A stretch of DNA of 12,909 bases from JBAYZQ01 sp041672385. Lineage in GTDB: Bacteria > Spirochaetota > Spirochaetia > Sphaerochaetales > Sphaerochaetaceae. Each line of letters starts with the position of its first letter. Within the stretch, counting starts at the first letter, position 1. Below, piece by piece: positions 1 through 8,800 of this stretch. A program made the position numbers and the translations under genes. The notes under the pieces are model-generated. The model saw only the letters and a list, made by a program, of their open reading frames with translations. It was not told where the DNA came from and did no database searches. Where the stretch lies: assembly GCA_041672385.1 (NCBI GenBank), contig JBAYZQ010000048.1:1-12909 (forward strand), in the 5' to 3' direction.

Positions 1-27
1 TTATAGCTAATATAAATATAATTAATC
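1..27. other. A+T-rich left edge downstream of comF
   Basis: These 27 bases follow the comF stop codon on the minus strand. They are almost pure A/T with one TAGCTA palindrome. I see no G+C-rich stem with a T-tract that would make an intrinsic terminator, and no reading frame that can be assigned. The operon may continue or end outside the window. Confidence 0.4.
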
Positions 28-699
28 TCATAAATCAGGTCTTGAAAACCATGTAAAACCACGTATTTCTTTATTACAGTTTTTTTTAATTATTTCAAAA
101 GCTGCTTTCATTGAGAATCCTGTAGTATAAATATCATCAATTAAAAATAGAAAAGGCTCTTTAATTTGTTTAATTTTCTCAACATCCAAATCAAATTTAT
201 TTTCATAATTTAGCATTCGTTCTTGATCATTCAAGTTTTTTTGTTGAAAATTATCATTTCTAAAAAGAACTTTATAAGTTGGAAGGTTAATATTATTACA
301 GATTAAATCCATCTGATCATAGCCTCTTAATTTTTTTCCTTCTTTACTACAAGGAATGGGAATTATCGCAGCTTTTGTTGGTTCAATTAATAGACAAAGT
401 TCTCTATAATATAGCTTTCCAATTAACGGAGCTAAATCTTTCCTTTTATAAAATTTTAAACCTAATAAAATAAATTTTGAAGAACTTTTATAATCAGCTA
501 ACGAGTAAATTTTAAAGGCATTTTTTTTGCAATACTTACAATCTAATTTACTAGTTAACAAAAGGTGATAACAATTTGGGCACCGGTAAAGATAATTATT
601 ATAGAAATCTTTTTCAATAAAACTTTGACAAGTCTTACAAATGTACTCATTGTTTCCTTCAATTAATTTATTACAAATTACACATCTTCTAATAAACAC
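28..699 (-). CDS. comF: ComF family phosphoribosyltransferase-like protein
   Basis: This 223-residue cytoplasmic protein has the ComF architecture. Four CxxC pairs (C6/C9, C21/C24, C40/C43, C54/C57) form an N-terminal zinc-ribbon-like region. The C-terminal type I phosphoribosyltransferase fold carries the PRPP-binding loop LIDDIYTTGFS at about 186-196, with D188-D189 and T192-T193-G194. In naturally competent bacteria ComF helps bring in single-stranded DNA; in other lineages its role is unclear, and competence is not implied here. The start is GTG at 699, because the first CxxC begins at residue 6 and no later start would keep it. It overlaps the 3' end of mutS by 22 bp, with only an A-rich stretch (AAAGAAAAAA) in place of a clear ribosome site, so translation is probably coupled to mutS. 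The stop is TGA, so TGA is read as stop here. The family is clear but the cellular role is not. Confidence 0.9.
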   Translation of the reverse strand: MFIRRCVICNKLIEGNNEYICKTCQSFIEKDFYNNYLYRCPNCYHLLLTSKLDCKYCKKNAFKIYSLADYKSSSKFILLGLKFYKRKDLAPLIGKLYYRELCLLIEPTKAAIIPIPCSKEGKKLRGYDQMDLICNNINLPTYKVLFRNDNFQQKNLNDQERMLNYENKFDLDVEKIKQIKEPFLFLIDDIYTTGFSMKAAFEIIKKNCNKEIRGFTWFSRPDL

Positions 700-3281
700 T
701 TAATTTTTTCTTTGAAATCAGAAAGCATAATCAATGCCTGAAAAGGACTAAGGTTGTCTAAATCGAGATTTAAGATTTCCTTTAAAAGCTTGTCTTGTTT
801 CTCTTTTATTAACCTTAATTTTTCTTCACTTTCATCCATAGAGGAATCAATTGCGGCATCAATAAAAAGATCTCTTTGGCCTGATAAAGAGTAGTCTGCA
901 AAATGTTCTTTTTGAAATTTTGATGCATTTTTTAACACTTGATAAGGCATTCCTGCTAGTTTTGCAACTTGAAGTGCATAACTAGATTTAGCAACCCCTG
1001 GTATAACCTTCCTTAAAAATTTTATCTGGTTATTTTCATTTGTGACATCTAAAGTTAAAAGATTGACGTCTTTATCTCCAAGATAAGTTAATTCATGGTA
1101 GTGGGTAGCAAAAAGGGTTTTAATTGAATTTTTTTTAAGATAATCAATTATTGCATAAGCTATAGACATTCCATCTTGAGTACTAGTCCCTCTTCCAATT
1201 TCATCCATAATCACTAAGGATTTTTTTGTACAGGTGCGAATTATAAAACTTGCTTCTTTCATCTCTACGAGAAATGTAGATTCTCCACGAGCTAAATTGT
1301 CACTTGCTCCTACCCGACAGAAAATTTTATCTGTAAGTCCTATAACTGCTTTTTCTGCAGGAATAAAGGAACCAATTTGTGCTAGAAGAACTATTAAAGC
1401 ATTTTGTCTAAGATAAGTAGATTTTCCTGCCATATTTGGTCCGGTCATCAAAACAAATGGAGGGTTTAAGTTTGTATCATTAGAAACAAAGCTTCCTGGT
1501 GGTATGTTATTTTCAACAACAGGATGGCGGCCTTTAATAATAGTTAATTCAGTTGTATCAGTAATTATTGGGCAATTATAATTTTTTTCAATAGCTATAT
1601 TTGAAAGACTTTGAAAACAATCTATCAAACTTAAGAAATTTCCAATTAAATTTAAAACTTTAGCTTTACTACTACAAAAATTAGAAACTTTTTCATAAAT
1701 TTCCTTTTCCAAAATTTCTGCTTTTTTTTCATTTAATAAAGATTGTTTTTCAAATTCATTAAGTTCATCAGTTACAAAACGTTCACTGTTAACCAGTGTT
1801 TGTTTTCTTATAAATTGAGAAGGAACTTTATCTAGTTGTCCCTTGGAAACTTCAATAACATAACCTGAAATTCGACTATTAACTAATTTAATATTGGTAA
1901 TTCCAGTTTCTTTTTTAATTTCATTTAAATAATTTTCAAAAACTTGATTATGATTTTGTATCAATTTACGAATTTCGTCTAATTCATTATCAAAACCATC
2001 TAAAATTACTTTACCACTTACAAAAGGTCCACGATTTTCTTCATTAATACTTTTATCCAATACAAGAATAAGTTGTTTTATTTCTTCAATTTCACCATCT
2101 TTAAGGTTTTCATCGAAAAGAGTATTAAACTTTTCTATATCAAGTTGATAAATACTTAAAAAGGATTTAAGAGTATATTTAATTCCAACAAGATCAAATG
2201 GTTTTGCTCTTTTTAAGAAAACTCTATTAGTCAATCTTTTTATATCCATGCTATTGTTAAGAAATTTTTTTGAACTTTTTCTTAATTCATCATTCTTTAT
2301 AAAAAATTTTATCCAATCTTGTCTAAATATTATTTCTTCTATGTTGTACAAAGGAAAACTAAGCCATTGTTTTAACATGCGTTGCCCTGCAGAGGTTGTG
2401 GTTCGGTCTATAGTGTTAAATAAAGAATACTTTTTACTAGAGTCATAATTATTTGTAAACAACTCAAGATTTTTTCTGGAATTCTCATCAATTTGAAGGT
2501 ATTTCTTATCATTAACAAGTTTAAAGTCAAAATATTGTATTTGGGTTGATTTTGAAGTTGCTTTAATATAACGAAGAAGAGATAAACAAACATTATTTAG
2601 TTTATCATGAGGTCCTTCCAAGTATTTTTCATAAGAATTATTGATAGAAAATTCTTTAATTAAGCTTTCACCATTTTTATTTGAAAAATACCAATTTGGT
2701 AGTTTCGTAACTAGGGAATTTCCTTGATCTAGAAGAAGGCGAAGTTCTTCGTTTAAAAAATATTCATCTTCATTTATTAAAATTTCCGTAGGAACAATTT
2801 GTTCAATTAAAGTTTGAATACTAGAAATTTTATTTTTCTCATCCAGACGTTTTAGAAAAAAATCTCCAGTAGAAATATCACAATAGCAAGCTGAATGACC
2901 ATAAATTGAAAGAAGAAAATTATAAGAACCTGAATTTAAAAATTCATCCTCGACTACTGTTGCGGGTGTAATTACTTGAATTACATCTCTCTTAACTAAT
3001 GTTTTTCCCGGACTTGCTAATTCAAGCTGTTCGCAAATAGCAATTTTCTTTCCTAAATCCAATAAACGTTTAATATAATTTTTAGCTGCATGAAAAGGTA
3101 TCCCACACATTGGTGAAGAACCACGATGGGTTAATGTTAAATTCAAAAGCCTTGAAATTTCTTTGGCATCATTATCAAACATTTCATAAAAATCACCCAA
3201 ACGAAAGAATAAAACTTCATTTGGATGTTTTTCTTTTATCGAAAAATATTGCTTCATTAATGGTGTAAGGTTTTCAGTCAA
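678..3281 (-). CDS. mutS: DNA mismatch repair protein MutS
   Basis: This 867-residue protein matches full-length MutS1 (E. coli 853). The mismatch-reading Phe-x-Glu motif is F31-Y32-E33 in GDFYEMF. The middle connector, lever and clamp regions follow. The ATPase has Walker A GPNMAGKST at 614-622, Walker B with D693-E694 in MDEIGRGTST, and the ATHYHELT segment. ATPase motif numbering is the same as in E. coli. A C-terminal helical tail (about 800-867), including LSPFQALIML, fits the dimer/tetramer region. It binds mispairs and small loops and recruits MutL, which is not in this window. The start is TTG at 3281: it has GAGG eight bases upstream, and an in-frame TAA lies just before it. An ATG at residue 9 would be the alternative. 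It is the third gene of the tamB operon, 20 bp after bamA and overlapping comF. Confidence 0.98.
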   Translation of the reverse strand: MTENLTPLMKQYFSIKEKHPNEVLFFRLGDFYEMFDNDAKEISRLLNLTLTHRGSSPMCGIPFHAAKNYIKRLLDLGKKIAICEQLELASPGKTLVKRDVIQVITPATVVEDEFLNSGSYNFLLSIYGHSACYCDISTGDFFLKRLDEKNKISSIQTLIEQIVPTEILINEDEYFLNEELRLLLDQGNSLVTKLPNWYFSNKNGESLIKEFSINNSYEKYLEGPHDKLNNVCLSLLRYIKATSKSTQIQYFDFKLVNDKKYLQIDENSRKNLELFTNNYDSSKKYSLFNTIDRTTTSAGQRMLKQWLSFPLYNIEEIIFRQDWIKFFIKNDELRKSSKKFLNNSMDIKRLTNRVFLKRAKPFDLVGIKYTLKSFLSIYQLDIEKFNTLFDENLKDGEIEEIKQLILVLDKSINEENRGPFVSGKVILDGFDNELDEIRKLIQNHNQVFENYLNEIKKETGITNIKLVNSRISGYVIEVSKGQLDKVPSQFIRKQTLVNSERFVTDELNEFEKQSLLNEKKAEILEKEIYEKVSNFCSSKAKVLNLIGNFLSLIDCFQSLSNIAIEKNYNCPIITDTTELTIIKGRHPVVENNIPPGSFVSNDTNLNPPFVLMTGPNMAGKSTYLRQNALIVLLAQIGSFIPAEKAVIGLTDKIFCRVGASDNLARGESTFLVEMKEASFIIRTCTKKSLVIMDEIGRGTSTQDGMSIAYAIIDYLKKNSIKTLFATHYHELTYLGDKDVNLLTLDVTNENNQIKFLRKVIPGVAKSSYALQVAKLAGMPYQVLKNASKFQKEHFADYSLSGQRDLFIDAAIDSSMDESEEKLRLIKEKQDKLLKEILNLDLDNLSPFQALIMLSDFKEKIKCLLEDV

Positions 3282-3289
3282 AATTTAAT

Positions 3290-3293
3290 CCTC
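3290..3293 (-). promoter_or_regulatory. Ribosome binding site deciding the mutS TTG start
   Basis: GAGG on the minus strand lies 8 bases before TTG at 3281. Its spacing supports TTG as the start over the ATG eight codons later. It lies in the 20 bp gap after the bamA stop. Confidence 0.65.
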
Positions 3294-3301
3294 AAATTAA
3301 A

Positions 3302-5857
3302 TTAAATCAAACTAGTAGAAATTGCAAGAACTAAACTTAAACCACTATTAGTATTGGCATCATTACTAAATAACTCACCACCTACCCATTCAAAACTATT
3401 ATTACTGCTTGTATTATAGGTAGCATTTTTAACTAGATAAAGGCCCAATGGGAAACCTGGAATTTTAATTTTTAAACCAACTCCAGCTGCCATGTACCAA
3501 GAAATATCATTAAGTTCACTTAATGATTTCTGAACTCCAGTAAAACTTGTAAAAGCTTCTGCTTGAACAACATCCTCTACAAGTGGATATCCAACCTCAA
3601 TCATATTATCCATAAGGAAGGAAAAACCAGTCATAGTGTCAAAGCCTCTGCCAATAGTCATTCCATCAATATATAATAATTCATAGGTAGTAGCACCAAG
3701 AGAAGCTGAATGCCAATTCAAACCGGGATTACTTGTATCAGTTGAATTATCGTAAAATTGAGGTAACATAAAATTCAAAGAACTACTTACACCAAGAACA
3801 GCATTTTTAGTAGTCTTTTCCCCTTCAATTCCAAATAACTTAATATATCCTGCAGCACTTGTTGTAGATTTTATATAATTGGAAAGTCCTCCTAGTAGTC
3901 CTCCTGCATAGGTAAAGGTTTGAGATAGAACATATCCTTTTGTTGTTTTATCAACAAGGTCCCTTCCATCCCACTGAAATGAAAAAGTCAGTTTATTTGA
4001 AAATTGCCAGTCTTCTCCATAAAGTTTAATTAAATTTTCATAAGGGTCATAACTAGAATCAAAAATAGCCCTATTTAATCCAATACTAAGTCCTGTCCCA
4101 AATGAAAGCCTTCCAACGTTATATATAAAGGTATATCCAGTACTGTAACCAAAACTAATACGATACAAATCATAATCCATTAAATATTGATCAGCTGGGT
4201 CAGAGTACTCACTGTTTTCATAAGCTGAATAGCTCAAATATCCTAGAGGGAAGCTGCTATCATCATCTTCACCAGTGTAATAATTACTTGAAATTCCTCT
4301 TTGAAGAACATCATCAACTTGAGTTCTAGAAAAATTCAAAGAAAATTTATTTGACCATCGAGTATTTTTAAACCAATCATCACTAAAGGATAAGGAAACT
4401 TCCTGGGTATCAGGAGATAAAGTAGTATTAACTGATAAATCTTGTCCTAACCCTCTAAAATTTTTATCTGACCATTGAAGGAATCCACTTATTGGAAATC
4501 CATCAACTGTACCACCAAAGGTAGCTCCAAAATTAATATCTGTCTGTTTCCCTTCTTCAAGTAAGAATTCAATACTAATTTTATTATCAGGAAGGTTTTT
4601 AATATTATAATTAAGATTTGTTAAAAGGCCTGTGTTATATAAGTTTTGATAACTTGTGATTAAATCTTCTTTAGAGAAAACTTTACCTTTTTCTAAGGTT
4701 ATCTCTCTTTCAAATACTTTAGACTTAGTTTGGGTAATTCCACTTATAGTAATTTCATCTACAATAGCTTGTTCATTTTCAGTTATGTTTAAAACATAGC
4801 TAATAGTCATTTTAACATCGTCTCTATTTTCATTAACTTTGGCGACATGGTTTATATATCCATTATTATAATATAAATCTGTTATTTTTGAGAATTGTTG
4901 TGAAACAGATTCTAAGTTTACCTTTTCACCTGTCTTTAATGTAATAAGGTTATTTATTTCATCATCAGAAAAAACAGAATTACCTGTTACTGACATACCG
5001 GCATAAGTCCATTGCAAACCTTCATTTATGACATATACTATTTTTACTTCTTGATATTTTAAATTCTTTTCACTACTTTCAATATTTTCTACTTTTGTTT
5101 CAGTAATTACTGCATCTACATAGCCTTGTGTTTGATAATAAGAGATTATAGCAACCTTATCTTTTTCAATATTAGCAGAGTTTAAATATCCAGAATGGAA
5201 CAAGCTTTTTTTCTTAGATACCAATTTACTACTTAATAAACTAGATTCAAATATTTCATTTCCCTCAAATTGGATATCAACCACTCTTTTTTGAACACCT
5301 TCATTAACATTAAAAATTAAATTTACTTTATTAGTTAAGATATCTAATTCTGAATCAAATTCTATCTTTGCATCATCAAATCCCTTTTGGATATAAACTT
5401 GTTTAACTTGATTAACTAATAAATTAGTGGCCATCTTTAAATCAACATCAAAAAATTGTCCTGAAGAAACACTTGTTACCCCTGCTAAAAGATCAGAAGA
5501 GTTTATTCTTTCATTGCCTTTAAATTCAATTTTATTAACCATAGGAGTTTCAGTAAAATCAAAAGTTATACTTGAATTATTGGAATTCTCACTAAACTTT
5601 TTTACATCAATTACAATGTAACTGACTCCATCAAGAGCGTATAATTTATTTTGTAGTTCTGTAAAAGTTGCATCTGTAAATTGTTTACCACGATATGGAT
5701 ACAAAATATCATCAACCTTAGTTTGACTAATATTCTTTAATCCAGTTGCTTGCAATTGTTGCATTATTTGTCCTTCCCACCAATTTGCTTCTTCTGCAAA
5801 CAAGGGAAGAGTTAAGCTTATCATAATAACAATTATTATTAATATATTCTTTTTCAT
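3302..5857 (-). CDS. bamA: Outer membrane assembly factor BamA (Omp85 family)
   Basis: This 851-residue protein is the central beta-barrel of the BAM machine, which folds proteins into the outer membrane. A signal peptide (about 1-21, cut after LFA) is followed by what read as five POTRA repeats: roughly 23-103, 104-187, 188-280, 281-361 and 362-436. The barrel (about 437-851) opens with the typical DKNFRGLGQ segment at 464-472. The Omp85 loop-6 motif appears as GRGF at 736-739, with the key Arg at 737. An unusual point is the last residue: the protein ends LAISTSLI, with no terminal Phe or Trp. The ATG start at 5857 has AGGAG at 5863-5867. It sits 17 bp downstream of tamB and 20 bp upstream of mutS, with no skp gene in between. 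Spirochaete BamA partners include the TamB-like protein encoded just upstream. Confidence 0.96.
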   Translation of the reverse strand: MKKNILIIIVIMISLTLPLFAEEANWWEGQIMQQLQATGLKNISQTKVDDILYPYRGKQFTDATFTELQNKLYALDGVSYIVIDVKKFSENSNNSSITFDFTETPMVNKIEFKGNERINSSDLLAGVTSVSSGQFFDVDLKMATNLLVNQVKQVYIQKGFDDAKIEFDSELDILTNKVNLIFNVNEGVQKRVVDIQFEGNEIFESSLLSSKLVSKKKSLFHSGYLNSANIEKDKVAIISYYQTQGYVDAVITETKVENIESSEKNLKYQEVKIVYVINEGLQWTYAGMSVTGNSVFSDDEINNLITLKTGEKVNLESVSQQFSKITDLYYNNGYINHVAKVNENRDDVKMTISYVLNITENEQAIVDEITISGITQTKSKVFEREITLEKGKVFSKEDLITSYQNLYNTGLLTNLNYNIKNLPDNKISIEFLLEEGKQTDINFGATFGGTVDGFPISGFLQWSDKNFRGLGQDLSVNTTLSPDTQEVSLSFSDDWFKNTRWSNKFSLNFSRTQVDDVLQRGISSNYYTGEDDDSSFPLGYLSYSAYENSEYSDPADQYLMDYDLYRISFGYSTGYTFIYNVGRLSFGTGLSIGLNRAIFDSSYDPYENLIKLYGEDWQFSNKLTFSFQWDGRDLVDKTTKGYVLSQTFTYAGGLLGGLSNYIKSTTSAAGYIKLFGIEGEKTTKNAVLGVSSSLNFMLPQFYDNSTDTSNPGLNWHSASLGATTYELLYIDGMTIGRGFDTMTGFSFLMDNMIEVGYPLVEDVVQAEAFTSFTGVQKSLSELNDISWYMAAGVGLKIKIPGFPLGLYLVKNATYNTSSNNSFEWVGGELFSNDANTNSGLSLVLAISTSLI

Positions 5858-5862
5858 TACAA

Positions 5863-5867
5863 CTCCT
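5863..5867 (-). promoter_or_regulatory. Ribosome binding site of bamA
   Basis: AGGAG on the minus strand lies 5 bases before the bamA ATG, within the 17 bp gap after the tamB TAG stop. It is one of the clearest ribosome sites in the operon. Confidence 0.7.
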
Positions 5868-5874
5868 AATTAAA

Positions 5875-8800
5875 CTAAAAACTAATTTTCTTTGAAATAC
5901 TAAAACCTATAGTATCGAATAAATTAAAAATCGACAACTCCGTTGGTTTGAAAAACACAGAAAAAACACCCAAAGGATTTTCCCAATCAACGCTTATTTC
6001 CATATCTAAAATCAAATCTTCACTTAAAAATCCTGAAATCATTTTATTTCCAGAATACTTTTCGGCCTTTAATCCTAAATACCCTTGAAGGAACAAATCA
6101 TTTCCCAAGTACTTTCCAAAATAAAAATTTGTCCCATCAAGATATCTTGCAACTGGATCTATGTCTTTAGAAATATAACCACCAGGAAGAACCTCAGTTA
6201 CAAGATTTTGAACAATATTTGAACGGAAAGTAAACATATCCAAGCTTAAAGATTCTTTTATTACCTGAGTAATATTAAAATTTTCGTTAGTGTTTAATAG
6301 TCCTAATTTGGAAATTGCATCAGCAGCTGCCACTGTAACGGATGCCACTGATGATAAAGAAGCTCCTTGATAAATTCCAGTTGGAAGAATATTTTGTCCT
6401 AGAATTTTTAATATTTCATTTTCACTTAGAGACGGAATACTTTCAAAAGTTGGATTTATATTATTTAAACTTGCATCTTTTAACTTTAAATAAATATCTA
6501 CCTTATTTCCATCACTATCATAATCTCTTATTTTTGCTGAAAGATCTATTAATATTCCTTCGTTTCCTTTCCCTGCCTGTTCAGTTTGAAATTTCAATGT
6601 ACCTGAATTTACCCTAAAATCTTTTTGGAAATAATATATTTGCCCACTTTTAAATCCAATTTGTCCGTCAATTCCAAACTCATTTGTCACTGGATCCAAA
6701 TTTATATTGATTTTTTGGTTTTCATTCAAAGTTACATTTAAGATTGGATCCTTTTTCCCTGGAAAATAAAATTCATTATTTTTCCCTGTTACTATATTTA
6801 AGTTTACCGCAAATTTACCTTCTATTGGGTACCAAGAAGGAATTTCTCTTGTAAAAATTGTATCTATCAAGGAATTGGCAATAGAAACATCGGTATAAAA
6901 ATAAGAAAATTCTCCATCATCACCAAGAGTAATCAAACCTGTAGCTTCTACTTCAATATTTATATTAAAATTATTATTAGAAATTGGATACCAAACGTAA
7001 ACAGGATCAACAGCATCTAAAAGTAATTTATAGGTAAAATTCTGAGGATTACTTAAATCTCCTATAAATTGAATTTTTCCTTTCTTATAAATATGATCAG
7101 CTTCTTTTTCAAAGAAAATTGGTAAATTTGGAGTGTTCATTTCTCCATCAACAATAAACAAAGATAGATTTGGAATATGGATTATTTGTCCAGGTGTAAA
7201 AAATAAAGAAAATCCTGTTTTATCTGAAGTAATTGTTCCATAGGAATGCATTTTCTTTGCATCTCCATAAAGATAGAGCTCACCTTCCAGAATTCCTTCG
7301 TAAATATTAACGACAGGAAAATCTATTAAATAATTAATTATATTGGCTGGTAAATATAGATTATTTATATAAATATCAAATTCAGAATTAAAATTACCAT
7401 CGATATTAAAACCAAATCCCCATTTTTTATTCAGAGCTAAATTTATGGATTTTTTAGCAAAATTATAGTTTCCATTTAGATAATTTCCATTTACAAGTAA
7501 ATTATTGTTTAAATAACTTATATTAAAATTCAAATCATCTAATTTGTATTCAGAATTACAAAGATCAAAGTTTGAAAAAACCATTTTTAAAGTTAAACCT
7601 TCAATTAAACTATTAAAATCAGGAATAGAAAAATTAAAATTTGAAAGGTTAGATAGTTTAAATTCTTTCAAATTATAATATTCAACTAATTTTTCAAAAA
7701 TTAAAGAATAATTAGTACTGGTTGCAAAATTAAAACTATGATTTACATCTTTTTCAGATTGTGTTTTATTATAATCTACAAATCCACCCAAGTTAAAATC
7801 CAAATTTTTTAAATCAATGGTACCTTCCAGATTTTTAATTTGCAAATCTCCAAAGTCTAAATTACCATTAGAAATATCTAAAGAAAGGTTTTTATAATAA
7901 AGGTTTCCATTTAAAATTTTATCGTTTAAGTTTAGAGAAAAGGTTCCATAAGAATCTTCTTGAGTTCTTCCTAAAATCTTTAAGTTAAATATACTTTTTG
8001 AAGAATTCTTGTTCATAATAAAATCGTTTAAATTAACATTTTGTACTTCAACTAAATATTGCTGTTTTAAAAATGCAGCCTCAATTTGTTCATCATCTTT
8101 GATTAAACTAAACCTAAAGGTTAAATTAGAAAAATCTCTCTGAAATAATGTTGACCAATTATCAAAATTAAATTTAATAAAACCATAGGCTGGATCATCT
8201 TTAGAGAAACCAATTTTTATATTTTCAAAATTAACTTCTGAATTAGTAACATCAAAATCAAACCTTAATATTCCCTCTTCGAAGCCATTAATTTCAAAAT
8301 TTTCCAAGGAAAAGTTAAAAATATCATCAAGTAAATTTATTTTACCCTTTATAATTGAAGAAAGTCCTAATGATTTTTCAGAGGGAAACCAAAGTGGAAA
8401 TTCATCAAGATTACCATCTATATTGAAAATTGAATTTTCTTTATCATAACCTAAATTCAAAGATAAACCTGTCGATAATATTGAAAGGGTTAAATCTTGA
8501 AAATCCAAGAGGAATTTTAACGAATAATTAATATTGGAATAATTTAATTCGGTATTCAATTCGTATGTTTTAGTATCATCGTGAACTATTTCACCTTTAA
8601 AGTAAAAATCTTTCTTTAATGGTGAGCTTAAATTAAAAACACTTAAATTTTCATTTTGTACCAAAAAATCCAAAGCTAATAATTTTTCGCCATTTTGAAT
8701 TTTCTGTAAAACAAATTTACCTTCAGGTAAGAGATTAAAATTATCAAAGTCCCCTTGTTGAATTATTTCATTATTTATTGTTCCATCATAGTACAAACGC

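Noticed and set aside
1..27. Possible terminator after comF
   Set aside because: There is no stem with G+C pairs and no following T-run; only A/T-rich sequence is visible.
1234..2593. Small open frames within the mutS region (plus strand 1234-1416 and 2248-2448; minus strand 2408-2593)
   Set aside because: All are within the intact mutS gene in other frames, have no ribosome sites, and have compositions explained by the mutS codons.
5427..5621. A 64-codon plus-strand open frame opposite bamA
   Set aside because: It is a shadow of the POTRA coding region with no independent support.
6342..6617. A 91-codon plus-strand open frame
   Set aside because: It lies wholly opposite the conserved C-terminal domain of tamB. 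Its protein is a biased Leu/Phe/His/Tyr string typical of antisense reading, with no ribosome site.
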